NCBI GenBank assembly: GCA_937916025.1
Contig: CALGGX010000187.1
Coordinates: forward strand, 1 to 19,793
Direction: 5' to 3'
Source of the DNA: an uncultured Selenomonadales bacterium
GTDB lineage: Bacteria; Bacillota_C; Negativicutes; Selenomonadales; Selenomonadaceae
DNA: 19,793 nt
Part shown: positions 6,704 to 15,955 of the stretch, one piece after another
Layout: every line of letters starts with the position of its first letter
How positions within the stretch are numbered: position 1 is the first letter of the stretch
Notes under the pieces: model-generated
The model's database searches: none
What the model was told of the DNA's origin: nothing
What the model saw: only the letters and a program-made list of their open reading frames with translations
Translations under genes and position numbers: made by a program

Positions 6704-6736
6704 AGCAGCCGGTTAAGCCCAAATTAATCGGCTGTT
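6704..6736. terminator. hairpin after the 32-codon ORF
   Basis: AGCAGCCG (6704-6711) pairs with CGGCTGTT (6729-6736), with one wobble, around a 17-base loop. It lies six bases after the stop codon at 6698. No T-run follows on either strand, so it is at best an imperfect terminator or a 3' stabilising hairpin. The remaining 128 bases up to 6864 show nothing else that I can support. Confidence 0.35.
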
Positions 6737-6864
6737 GATGCTCACATCCGATGTACTGTTACCAAGGGGAGCAAAAGCCGACGGCAATTCGATCGTCGTC
6801 TTCGTGTTTCCATTTCAATTTTTATTGCTTACGAAAAGAATTTTATCAGCCGAAGGCAACATCG

Positions 6865-9666
6865 TCAACTGTTTTTTTTTCCGACCAATTTTTGATACAT
6901 AACCATCAGCCGCGTGACGATCTCCGCCTCCGACATGTCGCGAGCAAATCCGTATGCGTCGAGCACGGCGTTGTCGTTTTCAATATGCGCCGCGCGGAGT
7001 TCCGATGGCATTTTTTTTTCGTCATACAACTCTGCCAATGACCAATCGCCGAACTTCGCCCGGGCGTCGAGAATGCCGCGCGCCGTTTTTTCAATCGCCG
7101 AAGTCCTCGCGCACCAAGGGAAGTTATTGTACACGATCGTACCGGAATAATTGTATCGCATTTCGAGTCGTCCGCAAACCACTCGCATCCATGCCATATG
7201 CACACTCGACTCCAGCACTCCAAAATGAAACAGCTCGGCATTTGGAATGATCTGAGCACCGTCGCGCGCGATCACTTTATACGACATAATTCCCATCGGA
7301 ATGTATTTTCGATTTTCCGAAGTGATTCTCGGTACTAAAATGTAATTGCTTTTCGGCTGTCGAATTTCGGAAAAAAGTTGCGGCGTATCGGCGCGCTTGC
7401 GAGTTGCTTCGCGTTTGCTCGATCGACGAAATTGACGAACGGCTTCAATCCGAACGGCAACGCGCGGCAAACTCATGAACTCTTCAAACGGAACATCGAC
7501 AAGCCACAAGCAATATCGAGCTTTGCCGTTGATGAATTCTTCCGCGCCGATATATTGTCGAATAAATTTTTTTGCGCCGGGCTCGCGTCGAATGAACTCG
7601 TCGTATTGATCGGCTTCAATGATCAAATTGCCTCCGTCGACGGGCATGCTGCCCATAGTCATCGACGGTACGTTGCACAGCGGCTTGCTTCGGCTCTCGA
7701 CAAAGAAGTTGGGCGCGTCGAGCAGGTAGCCGTTGATGTTCGTCGCTTCGATCTCGCGATTGCCGTCGAAAATGCTCTTGCGCCGTTTAATCCGATCGCA
7801 ACCGAAACCGATCACGACGCAATGCACCGCCGCCGTTTCCTTCGGAGCCGGAAGCGATTTACTCAAACGCTCTTTCTTCTCCGACTCATTCTCCTGCGTC
7901 CACTTGAAAGTTCGATACGCGAAGTCGATGTGCACGGTTTGCAAAAGTTTCGCCCACAGCGTGCCGACACTCTCGCCTTGACAGATCGAATTGGTCGAGA
8001 CAAACGCCGCGCGGATTTTCGTTCCTATCATGAAGTCCGCCGCGCGCTTGAACCAACAGCAGACGTAATCGAGATTGCCGGCATTTTTCCAGCCGTCGAA
8101 AACGCGAAGCAACTCGGCTTTCTTATCCGGCGTCATAACGCGCGCGCCGCTGAAGGGCGGGTTGCCGATGACGTAATCGACATTCGGCGCAATCGAATGC
8201 CAATCGAGCTCGAGCGCGTTGCCGCAAACAATCCGCGCGGAGCGTTTCAACGGCAGACTCGATTTGTGTTGATGAAGGATGTAATTGGTCTCGAAAAGCA
8301 TTTGATCTTCCGATATCCACATGGCGGTTTGAGCGACGGCAACGGCATAATCGTTGATCTCAATGCCGAAGAATCGATCGATCGACACTTCGATCGCACA
8401 GGGAGCCGTTTCGTCAATCGCAATTATGGCTTGGAAGACGGCGTTCTCCAGTCGACGGAGCGAGAGATAAGTTTCAGTCAAAAAATTGCCGGAGCCGCAC
8501 GCCGGATCTAAAAATTTCAGTCGGGCGATTTTGTTGTGAAAAGACTTGAATTCCGCGATGCGATTTTTTTTCTGCCTTCGACAGATCGCGCGAAACTCAT
8601 CGTAGAGCGAATTCATGAAGAGCGGATCGATCACCTTGTGGATGTTGTCGGTGGATGTGTAATGCATGCCGCCCGGGCGAATGATGTCGAAGTTGAGCGT
8701 CTGCTCGAACATTGCGCCGAAGATCGGCGGATCGATCTCGCGCCAATTGAAGTTTTTGTCGGTCAGCCAATGGAGTATGTTGTTCGTGATTGGCGGGATT
8801 TCGATCTCTTCGCCGAAAAGCCCGCCGTTGACGTACGGGAATTTTTGCAACTCCGCGCGGAGCGTTTTTCGTTCGGGCGAGTTTTCGGGAATGTTGAGCA
8901 CTCGGAACAGCTCGAGCAAAGCCCGGCGTTTGTCGTCGGCTCGATTGATATAATCTCGAAAGCCGATGTCTTTAAACAGCCCCGAGTCTTCGGCATAAAA
9001 ACAGAAGACGATTCGGACGCAAAGTTTGTTGAGCGCATCGCGCCGCGCGGAATTCATTTCGCCGTAACTCTCTTGAAAAACTCTGTACAAAGTGCCGATG
9101 ATGCGAATCGCCGTCTTGGAAATTTTGACTTTCGGATAAACATTTTCGTCATTGGGATCGACAAGAAATTTCAGGCGTGCGTATTCAAATTCCAAGCGAT
9201 TGATGCGAATGACTTGCGGCTCGATGTGCGTCGGATTGTCTTCGTCGAAAAGCGCAAGCAAATTCGGCAATTGGTTGAGATCGTAAATTCTGATCTCGTC
9301 GAAATTGCAAATGACAAGCCAACGCGGCATTTCGTAATAAGACAAATTGGCGGCATAACGCTTCGCCTGCTCGAAGGGCGTCAAAAACTTGCCGTCGGAC
9401 TGCCGCTCGGTTTTGTCGAGATCGACTCCGCGCGACTTTTGCTCGATCAAAACGCGCGTCTCGGGAATCCACGCGTCGATGAAATACATGCGCTCATGAA
9501 CGACGACGGGCTTCTCGAAATTAACAATACGTTCCGGTTTGGATACGTCGAGCACGTCTCGGAAGAAGGCGAGCCAAAATGTTTGCGCGTCGGATTTTTC
9601 GGATCCGCGCTCTCGCCATGCGTCGACGAATTGTTTGATCGCCTCGCGGCGTCGATTGTCATTCAT
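6865..9666 (-). CDS. MmeI-like type IIL restriction-modification enzyme (copy 2)
   Basis: This 933-residue protein looks like a complete single-chain restriction-modification enzyme of the MmeI family, which cuts DNA away from its site and protects itself by adenine-N6 methylation of one strand. The N-terminal nuclease part has D64-x10-E75-x-K77 in YFIDAWIPETRVLIEQK. A helical part follows. The methyltransferase has motif I DPACGSGNF near 385-395, FGIEINDYA, and motif IV GNPPFSG near 500. The specificity and C-terminal parts carry FINGKARYCLWL, ILVPRITSE and VYNNFPWC, and end with the family's MP-ELRAAH and YG-type motifs. I use the ATG at 9666 (GGAG ten bases upstream) and not the TTG two codons earlier. 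It overlaps copy 1 by eight bases. Three A8-A9 tracts lie in the coding strand (complement of 6872-6880, 7011-7019 and 8564-8571), the first two near the 3' end. Confidence 0.88.
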   Translation of the reverse strand: MNDNRRREAIKQFVDAWRERGSEKSDAQTFWLAFFRDVLDVSKPERIVNFEKPVVVHERMYFIDAWIPETRVLIEQKSRGVDLDKTERQSDGKFLTPFEQAKRYAANLSYYEMPRWLVICNFDEIRIYDLNQLPNLLALFDEDNPTHIEPQVIRINRLEFEYARLKFLVDPNDENVYPKVKISKTAIRIIGTLYRVFQESYGEMNSARRDALNKLCVRIVFCFYAEDSGLFKDIGFRDYINRADDKRRALLELFRVLNIPENSPERKTLRAELQKFPYVNGGLFGEEIEIPPITNNILHWLTDKNFNWREIDPPIFGAMFEQTLNFDIIRPGGMHYTSTDNIHKVIDPLFMNSLYDEFRAICRRQKKNRIAEFKSFHNKIARLKFLDPACGSGNFLTETYLSLRRLENAVFQAIIAIDETAPCAIEVSIDRFFGIEINDYAVAVAQTAMWISEDQMLFETNYILHQHKSSLPLKRSARIVCGNALELDWHSIAPNVDYVIGNPPFSGARVMTPDKKAELLRVFDGWKNAGNLDYVCCWFKRAADFMIGTKIRAAFVSTNSICQGESVGTLWAKLLQTVHIDFAYRTFKWTQENESEKKERLSKSLPAPKETAAVHCVVIGFGCDRIKRRKSIFDGNREIEATNINGYLLDAPNFFVESRSKPLCNVPSMTMGSMPVDGGNLIIEADQYDEFIRREPGAKKFIRQYIGAEEFINGKARYCLWLVDVPFEEFMSLPRVAVRIEAVRQFRRSSKREATRKRADTPQLFSEIRQPKSNYILVPRITSENRKYIPMGIMSYKVIARDGAQIIPNAELFHFGVLESSVHMAWMRVVCGRLEMRYNYSGTIVYNNFPWCARTSAIEKTARGILDARAKFGDWSLAELYDEKKMPSELRAAHIENDNAVLDAYGFARDMSEAEIVTRLMVMYQKLVGKKNS

Positions 9667-12451
9667 GCGCAACAGTCTCCGTCAATTGTTGATACATCAC
9701 CATCAGCCGCGTGACGATCTCCGACTCCGACATGTCGCGAGCAAATCCGTATGCGTCGAGCACAGCGTTGTCGTTTTCTTGATGCGCCGCGCGGAGTTCC
9801 GACGGCATTGTCGACTCGTCATACAACGACGCGAGAGGGCGATCGGGGAATTTCGTGCGAGCATCGAGAATTGCTTGCGCCGAACGCTCGATCGCCGCGC
9901 GTTGATCGATTGTCGGAGTGCACCATGGGAAGTTGTTGTAGACGATCTCTTTAGAGTAGCGATAGCCCGTACCAAATCGTCCGCAAACGATTCGCATCCA
10001 TGCCATGTGCACAGAAGAAGTCAGCACGCCGAAGTGATACAGCTCGCCGTCGGGAATGATCTGCACCGCATCCGTTGCAATCACGTCGGGCGTCAAAAAT
10101 CCCATCGGAATGTATCGCCGAGACGATGCCGAAACTCTCGGCACGATGATGTAACTTTTGCCTTCGGGCTGTGTGGGTTGCGCAAACAGTTGCGGAACTT
10201 TTGCATAGCCGCGCGTTGTTTTTGCTCGCGAATGCAATCGAAATTTCCGCACGGCTTCTACGCGTTTCGATACGAGCGGCATCGATTTAATCTCATCAGC
10301 CGTTGCATGTTTGAGCCACAAACACCATCGCCGGTTTCCTTTTATGAACTCATCGGCTCCGACCAATCGACGAATATATTTCTCGGCGCGCGGTTCCTGC
10401 TGAATGAACAGATCATAATCTTCGGCTTCGATGATCAAATTGCCGTCATCGCGCGGCATGTTGCCGTTTTTCATCGGCGGTACATTGCAAATCGCATGAC
10501 TTCTTCCTTTGACAAAGAAATCGGGCGCATCAAGCAGATATGCGTTGATGTTTCGCGCGCGAATTTTTTTCTCGCCGTCGATGATGAGCTTCGGACGTTT
10601 GTTCGGCGCATGACTGAAACCGATAATGACGCAATGCACTACCGCCGGCTCTTCCGACTCGCTCGTCCAACGAAATGTGCGATGTGCAAAGTCGATGTGG
10701 ATCGTCTCAAACAGTTTTGACCACAACAGCCCGATAGACTCGCCTTGACAGATCGAATTGGTTGCAACGAATGCCGCGCGAGTTTTCGTTCCGATCATAA
10801 AATCGGCGGCGCGCTTAAACCAACAGGCAACGAAATCGAGATTTTCCGGATGCGTCCAGCCCTTGAACACATGCAACAGATCGGTTTTATTCTTCTTCGA
10901 CATGTATCTTGCGCCGCTGAACGGCGGATTGCCGATGATGTAATCAACCTTGCGCGGGACGAGTTTCTTCCAATCGCGTCGGAGCGCATTGCCGCAAGTG
11001 ATGTGCGCCGAATGTATGAGCGGAAGCTGTTTGACTTTCTCGCGAATGCCGATTTCGGTATCGTAATACATCTTGCTCTCGGAGATCCACATTGCAGTTT
11101 GCGCAATTGCGCAGGCAAACGAGTCGATTTCGATGCCGAAGAATTGTTCGATCGACACTTTTACAGTACAGTCGGCTCCGAACTTCAGCAACTCGCGTAA
11201 GACGTCGTTCTCGAGTTCGCGCAGACTGATATAGGTCTCTGTCAGGAAATTGCCGCTCCCGCACGCCGGATCGAAGAACGTCAGCGACGCAATCTTGTCG
11301 TGAAATGTTTTAAGCGCGTCGAGGCGATTGACTTTGCGCTTGCGTTTGATCGCATCAAACTCGTCATGCAAGTCGTCGAGGAAGAGCGGATCAATGAGCT
11401 TATGAATATTGGCGCGGGATGTGAAATGCATGCCGCCGGAGCGTCTCGTGTCCGACGACAGGTTTGACTCAAAAAGCGCGCCGAAGATCGTCGGGTTGAT
11501 CGCAAACCAATTGATCTTGTCGTCATTCGCATAAAGCGTGATGATATCGGAAGTGATCTTGTCGAATGCCGGAATGGTGATCGAGTCTTTGTCGAAAAGC
11601 CCGCCGTCGACGTAAGGAAATGCATCGAGCTCCGCGCGGAGTCCTTTCGGACGTTGCGGCTTCGGCGTACTCAGCACTTGAAACAATTCGGCGAGTGCTT
11701 GCGTTTGATCGGCGGCGTTTTTGATGTAATCGACAAATTGATTGGGCGCGAATAGCGCGGCGTCCTCCGCATACAGGCAGAACACCAGCCGCACGCAAAA
11801 TTGATTGAGTTCATCCAATTGCTCGCGCGTCAATTGCTTGATCGGATCGCGCGAGATTTTTGACGCGGCGATCATTTTTCGAGCGAAGGCGCGGCGAATT
11901 TTCTCGATAATGCGAACGGCGTCGGCGGAGATTTTTACTTCTTCGATGTTTTCGTCGTTCGGATCGGCGAGGAACATCAGTCGATTGTACTCGAGCAAGA
12001 GATGTTTCAGAGTGACGATCTGCGGCTTGACGGCTTCGCGCGTTCGCAATACAGGCAGTCGATCGAGATCGTAGACGCGAAACTCATCGAAGTTGCACGT
12101 GACGATCCAACGCGGGCGTTGCGAATATGGAAGTGCCTCGACGTATCGCTTTGCCTGCTCGAAAGGCGTCAAGAAACTGCCGTCGGATTGGCGCGCGGGC
12201 TTTTCGAGATCGATTCCGCGCGACTTCTGCTCGATCAATACTCGCGTCGAGGGGATGAGCACGTCGATGAAACATGCATGTCCGTCAACGTCGACTTCGT
12301 GCTCGAGCCGAACCGAATTGAGCGGATTCTCGAGCCCGAGTGCCGTCAACAGTCCGAGCCAAAAGAGAGCCGCATCGGATTTTTCGGAGCCGCGCTCCTT
12401 CCAATCGCCGATAAATTTTCTGAGAGCCTCGCGGCGTTGATTGTCGTTCAT
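9659..12451 (-). CDS. MmeI-like type IIL restriction-modification enzyme (copy 1)
   Basis: This is a 930-residue paralogue of the next gene with the same architecture. The nuclease motif is D63-x10-E74-x-K76 (FIDVLIPSTRVLIEQK). Methyltransferase motif I, FFDPACGSGNF, is near 390-400 and motif IV, GNPPFSG, near 506. The recognition region has FIKGNRRWCLWL, IIVPRVSAS and VYNNFPWC. The two copies diverge through most of their length, including the recognition region, which predicts different target sites. Their last 120 bases are almost identical. The ATG at 12451 lies three bases after the fbp stop; a TTG at 12457 overlaps that stop (TTGA) and is an alternative start. No strong ribosome binding site is seen, so translation probably depends on coupling to fbp. 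Placement directly after a metabolic gene is unusual. Confidence 0.88.
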   Translation of the reverse strand: MNDNQRREALRKFIGDWKERGSEKSDAALFWLGLLTALGLENPLNSVRLEHEVDVDGHACFIDVLIPSTRVLIEQKSRGIDLEKPARQSDGSFLTPFEQAKRYVEALPYSQRPRWIVTCNFDEFRVYDLDRLPVLRTREAVKPQIVTLKHLLLEYNRLMFLADPNDENIEEVKISADAVRIIEKIRRAFARKMIAASKISRDPIKQLTREQLDELNQFCVRLVFCLYAEDAALFAPNQFVDYIKNAADQTQALAELFQVLSTPKPQRPKGLRAELDAFPYVDGGLFDKDSITIPAFDKITSDIITLYANDDKINWFAINPTIFGALFESNLSSDTRRSGGMHFTSRANIHKLIDPLFLDDLHDEFDAIKRKRKVNRLDALKTFHDKIASLTFFDPACGSGNFLTETYISLRELENDVLRELLKFGADCTVKVSIEQFFGIEIDSFACAIAQTAMWISESKMYYDTEIGIREKVKQLPLIHSAHITCGNALRRDWKKLVPRKVDYIIGNPPFSGARYMSKKNKTDLLHVFKGWTHPENLDFVACWFKRAADFMIGTKTRAAFVATNSICQGESIGLLWSKLFETIHIDFAHRTFRWTSESEEPAVVHCVIIGFSHAPNKRPKLIIDGEKKIRARNINAYLLDAPDFFVKGRSHAICNVPPMKNGNMPRDDGNLIIEAEDYDLFIQQEPRAEKYIRRLVGADEFIKGNRRWCLWLKHATADEIKSMPLVSKRVEAVRKFRLHSRAKTTRGYAKVPQLFAQPTQPEGKSYIIVPRVSASSRRYIPMGFLTPDVIATDAVQIIPDGELYHFGVLTSSVHMAWMRIVCGRFGTGYRYSKEIVYNNFPWCTPTIDQRAAIERSAQAILDARTKFPDRPLASLYDESTMPSELRAAHQENDNAVLDAYGFARDMSESEIVTRLMVMYQQLTETVAHE

Positions 12452-12453
12452 GA

Positions 12454-14352
12454 TCAATTGCCGATGAGCTCGCCGGTGCGGTAGGCGTGAAGCAGTATCA
12501 GCAAGTCTTCAATGTCGTCTTTGAGTTGACGACCTTCGTCGGTGTCGCCGACCGTGGTGCGATACGCCTGCAATTCGATCTGCTCGGAAACGGACTCGAT
12601 GTCTCGATTGTCTTTCAAAGCCGCGCGGACGTCCGCGATCTGCTGATGTTGCAACAGTCGAAGCCCGCGCGAGTTCGAGATCAAAGTGTAGCCGCTGATG
12701 CCGGTTTTTTTGTGATACGCCTCGCTGAAGCCGCCGTCGATGACGATCACTTTGCCGTTGGCCTTCGTCGGCGTCTGCCCTTCCTTGACGAGCACCGGCA
12801 CGTGACCGTTGATGATATGCCCTTGCTCGGGATCGAGTCCGAACTCGAGCAGAATTTTTTTGCAGACGTTTTCATCGTCGATCAATCGGTAATACGGATC
12901 GCTCGGCTCCTTCCATGTCTGTTGATCCGAGATGAATGTCCGCTCAAAGGTTTTGACTTCGCGCCCGGTGATCGGCGATAACAAACCGCACCACAGAAAA
13001 TACATGAAGTCGAGATCGCATTGCTCGCGCTTGAGATACGCGCGCCGAATTCGGCGATCGACATAATCGAAATACGCGCGCCCATGAAATTTCTGCCCCT
13101 CGAACTCGACTTCTCGGAACGAGCCGTCGTCATTGAGCGGTACGCACGCGTGAAACAGCAAATTGCCGTTGCAGCACTTGTACACCGCGCCCTTGCGATA
13201 AAGATATTCGAGATGCGTCTGCAGCATGTGGCTTTCGACGAAGTAGGACTTCAAATCTTCGATCACGGATTTTTCGTCGTCAATCAGCTCGTAAGGCGAG
13301 GAGAGTTGTTCGTTGATCGTCGGGAAATACGAATTGTTGAGCTGATACGATTCGCCGTCACTCAACAGCGCGTATGACGAATAGAAATCGACTTCACCGA
13401 GCCGCAATTGATTTTCCATTTTGAAGTCCGGATTGCGTCGGATCATCTGCCCCTCGAGCTTGAACATCATGATTGAGATCGCGCGTTCGGCGGCTTTGAT
13501 CGGCTCGTCGTTCGGATAAAGTTTCGCGCCGAGATTCATCAGCGATCGGAGACTGATGCCGTAGCCGCGCTCGAGTACGTCCGTGTTGTTGTAATGCATG
13601 GAATTGCGAACGACGCCGGCAATGCAAACTTCCGAGCCGAGAGCAGCTCCCATCCACAGCACGTCGTGATTGCCCCATTGAATGTCGACAGCGTCTCGGC
13701 GCATCAATAAATTCAAGATCGAGTCGGGGCGATTGCCGCGATCGAAAAAATCTCCGACGATGTGCAATCGGCTGACGGCGAGGCGTTTGACGAGCGAGCA
13801 GAGCACTTCGATAAACTCGCCGCCGGACTCGATCTGGACGATTGTGTCGAGCAATTCGTCGTGGTAGACAGCCTGCGCGCCGTCGAGCTCGGGGTAGGTG
13901 CCGATCAATTCAAACACGACCGATTGAAATTTCTCGGGGATTTTGCCCCGCACTTTCGACGCGGTGTATTTATAGGACATGAATTTGGCGAGCTCGAGCA
14001 ATCGCGAGAGGTTGATGCGATACCACTCCGATTGATCGCTGACGGTCGGGAGGATTTCGTCCATCTTCTCGCGCGGGTAATAGATGAGAGTGCAGAACTC
14101 GGCGCGTTCTTCTCGCGTGAGGCGGCGGCTGAAGACGTGATCGACCTTCTCGCGAATGACGCCGGAGCAGTTGTTGACGATGTGGAAGAAGGCGGCGTAT
14201 TCGCCATGCAGATCGCTGACGAAGTGCTCGGTCGGCTTCGGCAAACTCAATTGCGATTTCAGATGTACGAGTGCTTCATAGACGGCTTCCTTCGTCGGAT
14301 ATTTATCGGCGAGGTAGCGGAGCATTTTCGCCGTGAGTTTGCGTTTTTCCAT
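12454..14352 (-). CDS. fbp: fructose-1,6-bisphosphatase, class III
   Basis: The 632-residue enzyme hydrolyses fructose-1,6-bisphosphate to fructose-6-phosphate, the committed step of gluconeogenesis, in the cytoplasm. It belongs to class III, the type described in Bacillus, which has a metallophosphoesterase fold and is unrelated to the E. coli class I enzyme. The metal-binding blocks are in order: DLHGEYAAFFHIVNN at 47-61 (D47, H49), GDFFDRG near 200 and GNHD near 225. Further on are the YRKGAVYKCCNGNLLFHACVP region and NGHVPV. Length is slightly below the Bacillus protein. ATG 14352 has an AAGGGGAT ribosome binding site about eight bases upstream. It lies 34 bases after nadE and its stop TGA is shared with the TTG start option of the next gene. 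Confidence 0.96.
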   Translation of the reverse strand: MEKRKLTAKMLRYLADKYPTKEAVYEALVHLKSQLSLPKPTEHFVSDLHGEYAAFFHIVNNCSGVIREKVDHVFSRRLTREERAEFCTLIYYPREKMDEILPTVSDQSEWYRINLSRLLELAKFMSYKYTASKVRGKIPEKFQSVVFELIGTYPELDGAQAVYHDELLDTIVQIESGGEFIEVLCSLVKRLAVSRLHIVGDFFDRGNRPDSILNLLMRRDAVDIQWGNHDVLWMGAALGSEVCIAGVVRNSMHYNNTDVLERGYGISLRSLMNLGAKLYPNDEPIKAAERAISIMMFKLEGQMIRRNPDFKMENQLRLGEVDFYSSYALLSDGESYQLNNSYFPTINEQLSSPYELIDDEKSVIEDLKSYFVESHMLQTHLEYLYRKGAVYKCCNGNLLFHACVPLNDDGSFREVEFEGQKFHGRAYFDYVDRRIRRAYLKREQCDLDFMYFLWCGLLSPITGREVKTFERTFISDQQTWKEPSDPYYRLIDDENVCKKILLEFGLDPEQGHIINGHVPVLVKEGQTPTKANGKVIVIDGGFSEAYHKKTGISGYTLISNSRGLRLLQHQQIADVRAALKDNRDIESVSEQIELQAYRTTVGDTDEGRQLKDDIEDLLILLHAYRTGELIGN

Positions 14353-14386
14353 GAGATCATCCCCTTTTCTGCGCGCTCATCTCCGA

Positions 14387-15955
14387 TTAATCCGTCGTGC
14401 CGAGCAGAATTTTCTTCAGCAATTGATAGCCGCGCGTGTAATACGCTCCGCAAAGCGTTTCATTCGCCGAAAACGGTTTGCCGCTTACGACGATCAACGG
14501 CGGAGTTTGCATGCGTTTTGCCGCCGCAATTCCGCGATATTGATTCCACCACCGCTCGAGATCGTCGACAAACTCTTTATCCGACGCGAAGTATTTTTTC
14601 GTCAGCCCCTTCTCGCAACCGATTTCGGCTTCCAATTTGCCGTCCGCATACCATTTGAGAAGCTCTTCCGGCTGCCGATTGCTTTCGACAAACGCGCGGA
14701 AAAGATAATCATGATAATCGTAATGCACGGGATCGCCCTTGCCTTCATCAACGTTTTGTGCCGTCGACAGTTCCGCGCTCGGAACGATATCGATGATGCC
14801 TTGCGGAATCACCTCGCGCCCGTACACTTCGTCATTGAAATACTCCGCCAGCTCGTACATCTGATATTTCCACAAATCCGCCGTCGCCGCCAACAGCCCC
14901 GCGCAATCGCCGTAGAGCGTCGCGTAGCCGATCGTCGCTTCCGCCTTGTTTGCATTGCAGGTAAAACCGCAATTGAGAGACGCCGCAATCGCCGCGAGCA
15001 CTCGCGCGCTCCGATCTCGCGCTTGCATGTTCTCGCGAACGAACGAGTTGAGCTCGAGCTTCGACGTCGAGCCGTCCGATTGCAGTTTGATCGTCGTCGA
15101 TTCCAATTGCTTGACGGTTGCTTCGATCGTGTCTTCGATTGAAACGATCATGTATTGACAGCCGAGATTTTTGGCAAGTTGCTCGGAAAGTCCGCGCGTC
15201 GTCAGCGAATTAAAATGCGTGGGCATGTTGACGAGATAAACATTTTCCGCGCCGAGCACGTCGACATACAACGCCGCCGCCACGGCAGAATCGATGCCGC
15301 CGCTCGCGCCGATCACGATTTTTTTCATTCCGATCAGCTCGAGATAACGTTGCACGCCGTATTTGAGCGCGTGATAAATCCGTTCCGCCTCCGACTCTTC
15401 ATAGCCGATTGCTTCCGGCATTTTGTCGAGCTCTTCTTTCTCGAAATACAGCAATTGCTCTTTGAATGATTCCGCGCGGAGCACCGGCACGCCTTTTGCA
15501 TTGAAGACGGTCGAGCGTCCGTCGAAAACACTGATGAATTTTCCGCGATTGTCGATGCCGACGGAGTTGACGCGGATTTTGGGTTTGCGAGCGGAGATCA
15601 GCCGTCCGAGGAGCGATTTTTTCTCGCCGCCGGATTTTTCGACATTGCCGAAAGCAAACGGGCGTGCCTGATTGTCGATGACAAAATCCTTGCGCGGATC
15701 CAATTCGCTCGACGAAGTGATGAGCTCGATGCCGACTGCCGCCTCTTTGATCTGTTGTCGACACGAGTCGAGATCGGCGCGAAGGATCGCAGGCAATTCT
15801 TCCTCCGACGGCGGCATGCCGGTGATGTAATTATCCGGCAGGACGAGCGCGGTTGCTCCCTCGCGTTTTGCGTCGTAGATGAAGCGCGTGATTTTCTGCG
15901 TGTTGAATTGCGGATGTCCCGCGCGGAGTTCGGGTTGAGCCAATGCGATTTTCAA
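14387..15955 (-). CDS. nadE: NAD+ synthetase with reduced nitrilase-like domain
   Basis: NadE amidates deamido-NAD to NAD with ATP. The synthetase half is clear: SGGIDSA at 218-224 (the ATP loop), SFVRENMQARDRSAR, NANKAEATIGYATLYGD and a C-terminal region typical of the family. The first 200 residues resemble the glutaminase (nitrilase) domain at their start (KIALAQPEL) and at GVPVLR, but look short and degenerate. The usual catalytic Glu in a PE context is PDNYITG here, and the only cysteine, C65, is not in the expected CED-type context. The enzyme may therefore use free ammonia. The 522-residue product starts at TTG 15955, with AAGGAG eight bases upstream and a TTGA overlap with potC. The frame stays open upstream through potC, but that part is only the shadow of another gene. 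Confidence 0.9.
   Translation of the reverse strand: MKIALAQPELRAGHPQFNTQKITRFIYDAKREGATALVLPDNYITGMPPSEEELPAILRADLDSCRQQIKEAAVGIELITSSSELDPRKDFVIDNQARPFAFGNVEKSGGEKKSLLGRLISARKPKIRVNSVGIDNRGKFISVFDGRSTVFNAKGVPVLRAESFKEQLLYFEKEELDKMPEAIGYEESEAERIYHALKYGVQRYLELIGMKKIVIGASGGIDSAVAAALYVDVLGAENVYLVNMPTHFNSLTTRGLSEQLAKNLGCQYMIVSIEDTIEATVKQLESTTIKLQSDGSTSKLELNSFVRENMQARDRSARVLAAIAASLNCGFTCNANKAEATIGYATLYGDCAGLLAATADLWKYQMYELAEYFNDEVYGREVIPQGIIDIVPSAELSTAQNVDEGKGDPVHYDYHDYLFRAFVESNRQPEELLKWYADGKLEAEIGCEKGLTKKYFASDKEFVDDLERWWNQYRGIAAAKRMQTPPLIVVSGKPFSANETLCGAYYTRGYQLLKKILLGTTD

Noticed and set aside
7378..10720. Long plus-strand frames opposite the MmeI-like genes
   Set aside because: They are shadows of two well-conserved minus-strand proteins; their translations show no domain and have the composition of antisense frames.
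6865..12451. BREX PglX or type I restriction subunits
   Set aside because: The N-terminal D-x10-ExK nuclease and the C-terminal NNFPWC and MP-ELRAAH blocks match the single-chain MmeI family, and no other BREX or type I gene is adjacent.
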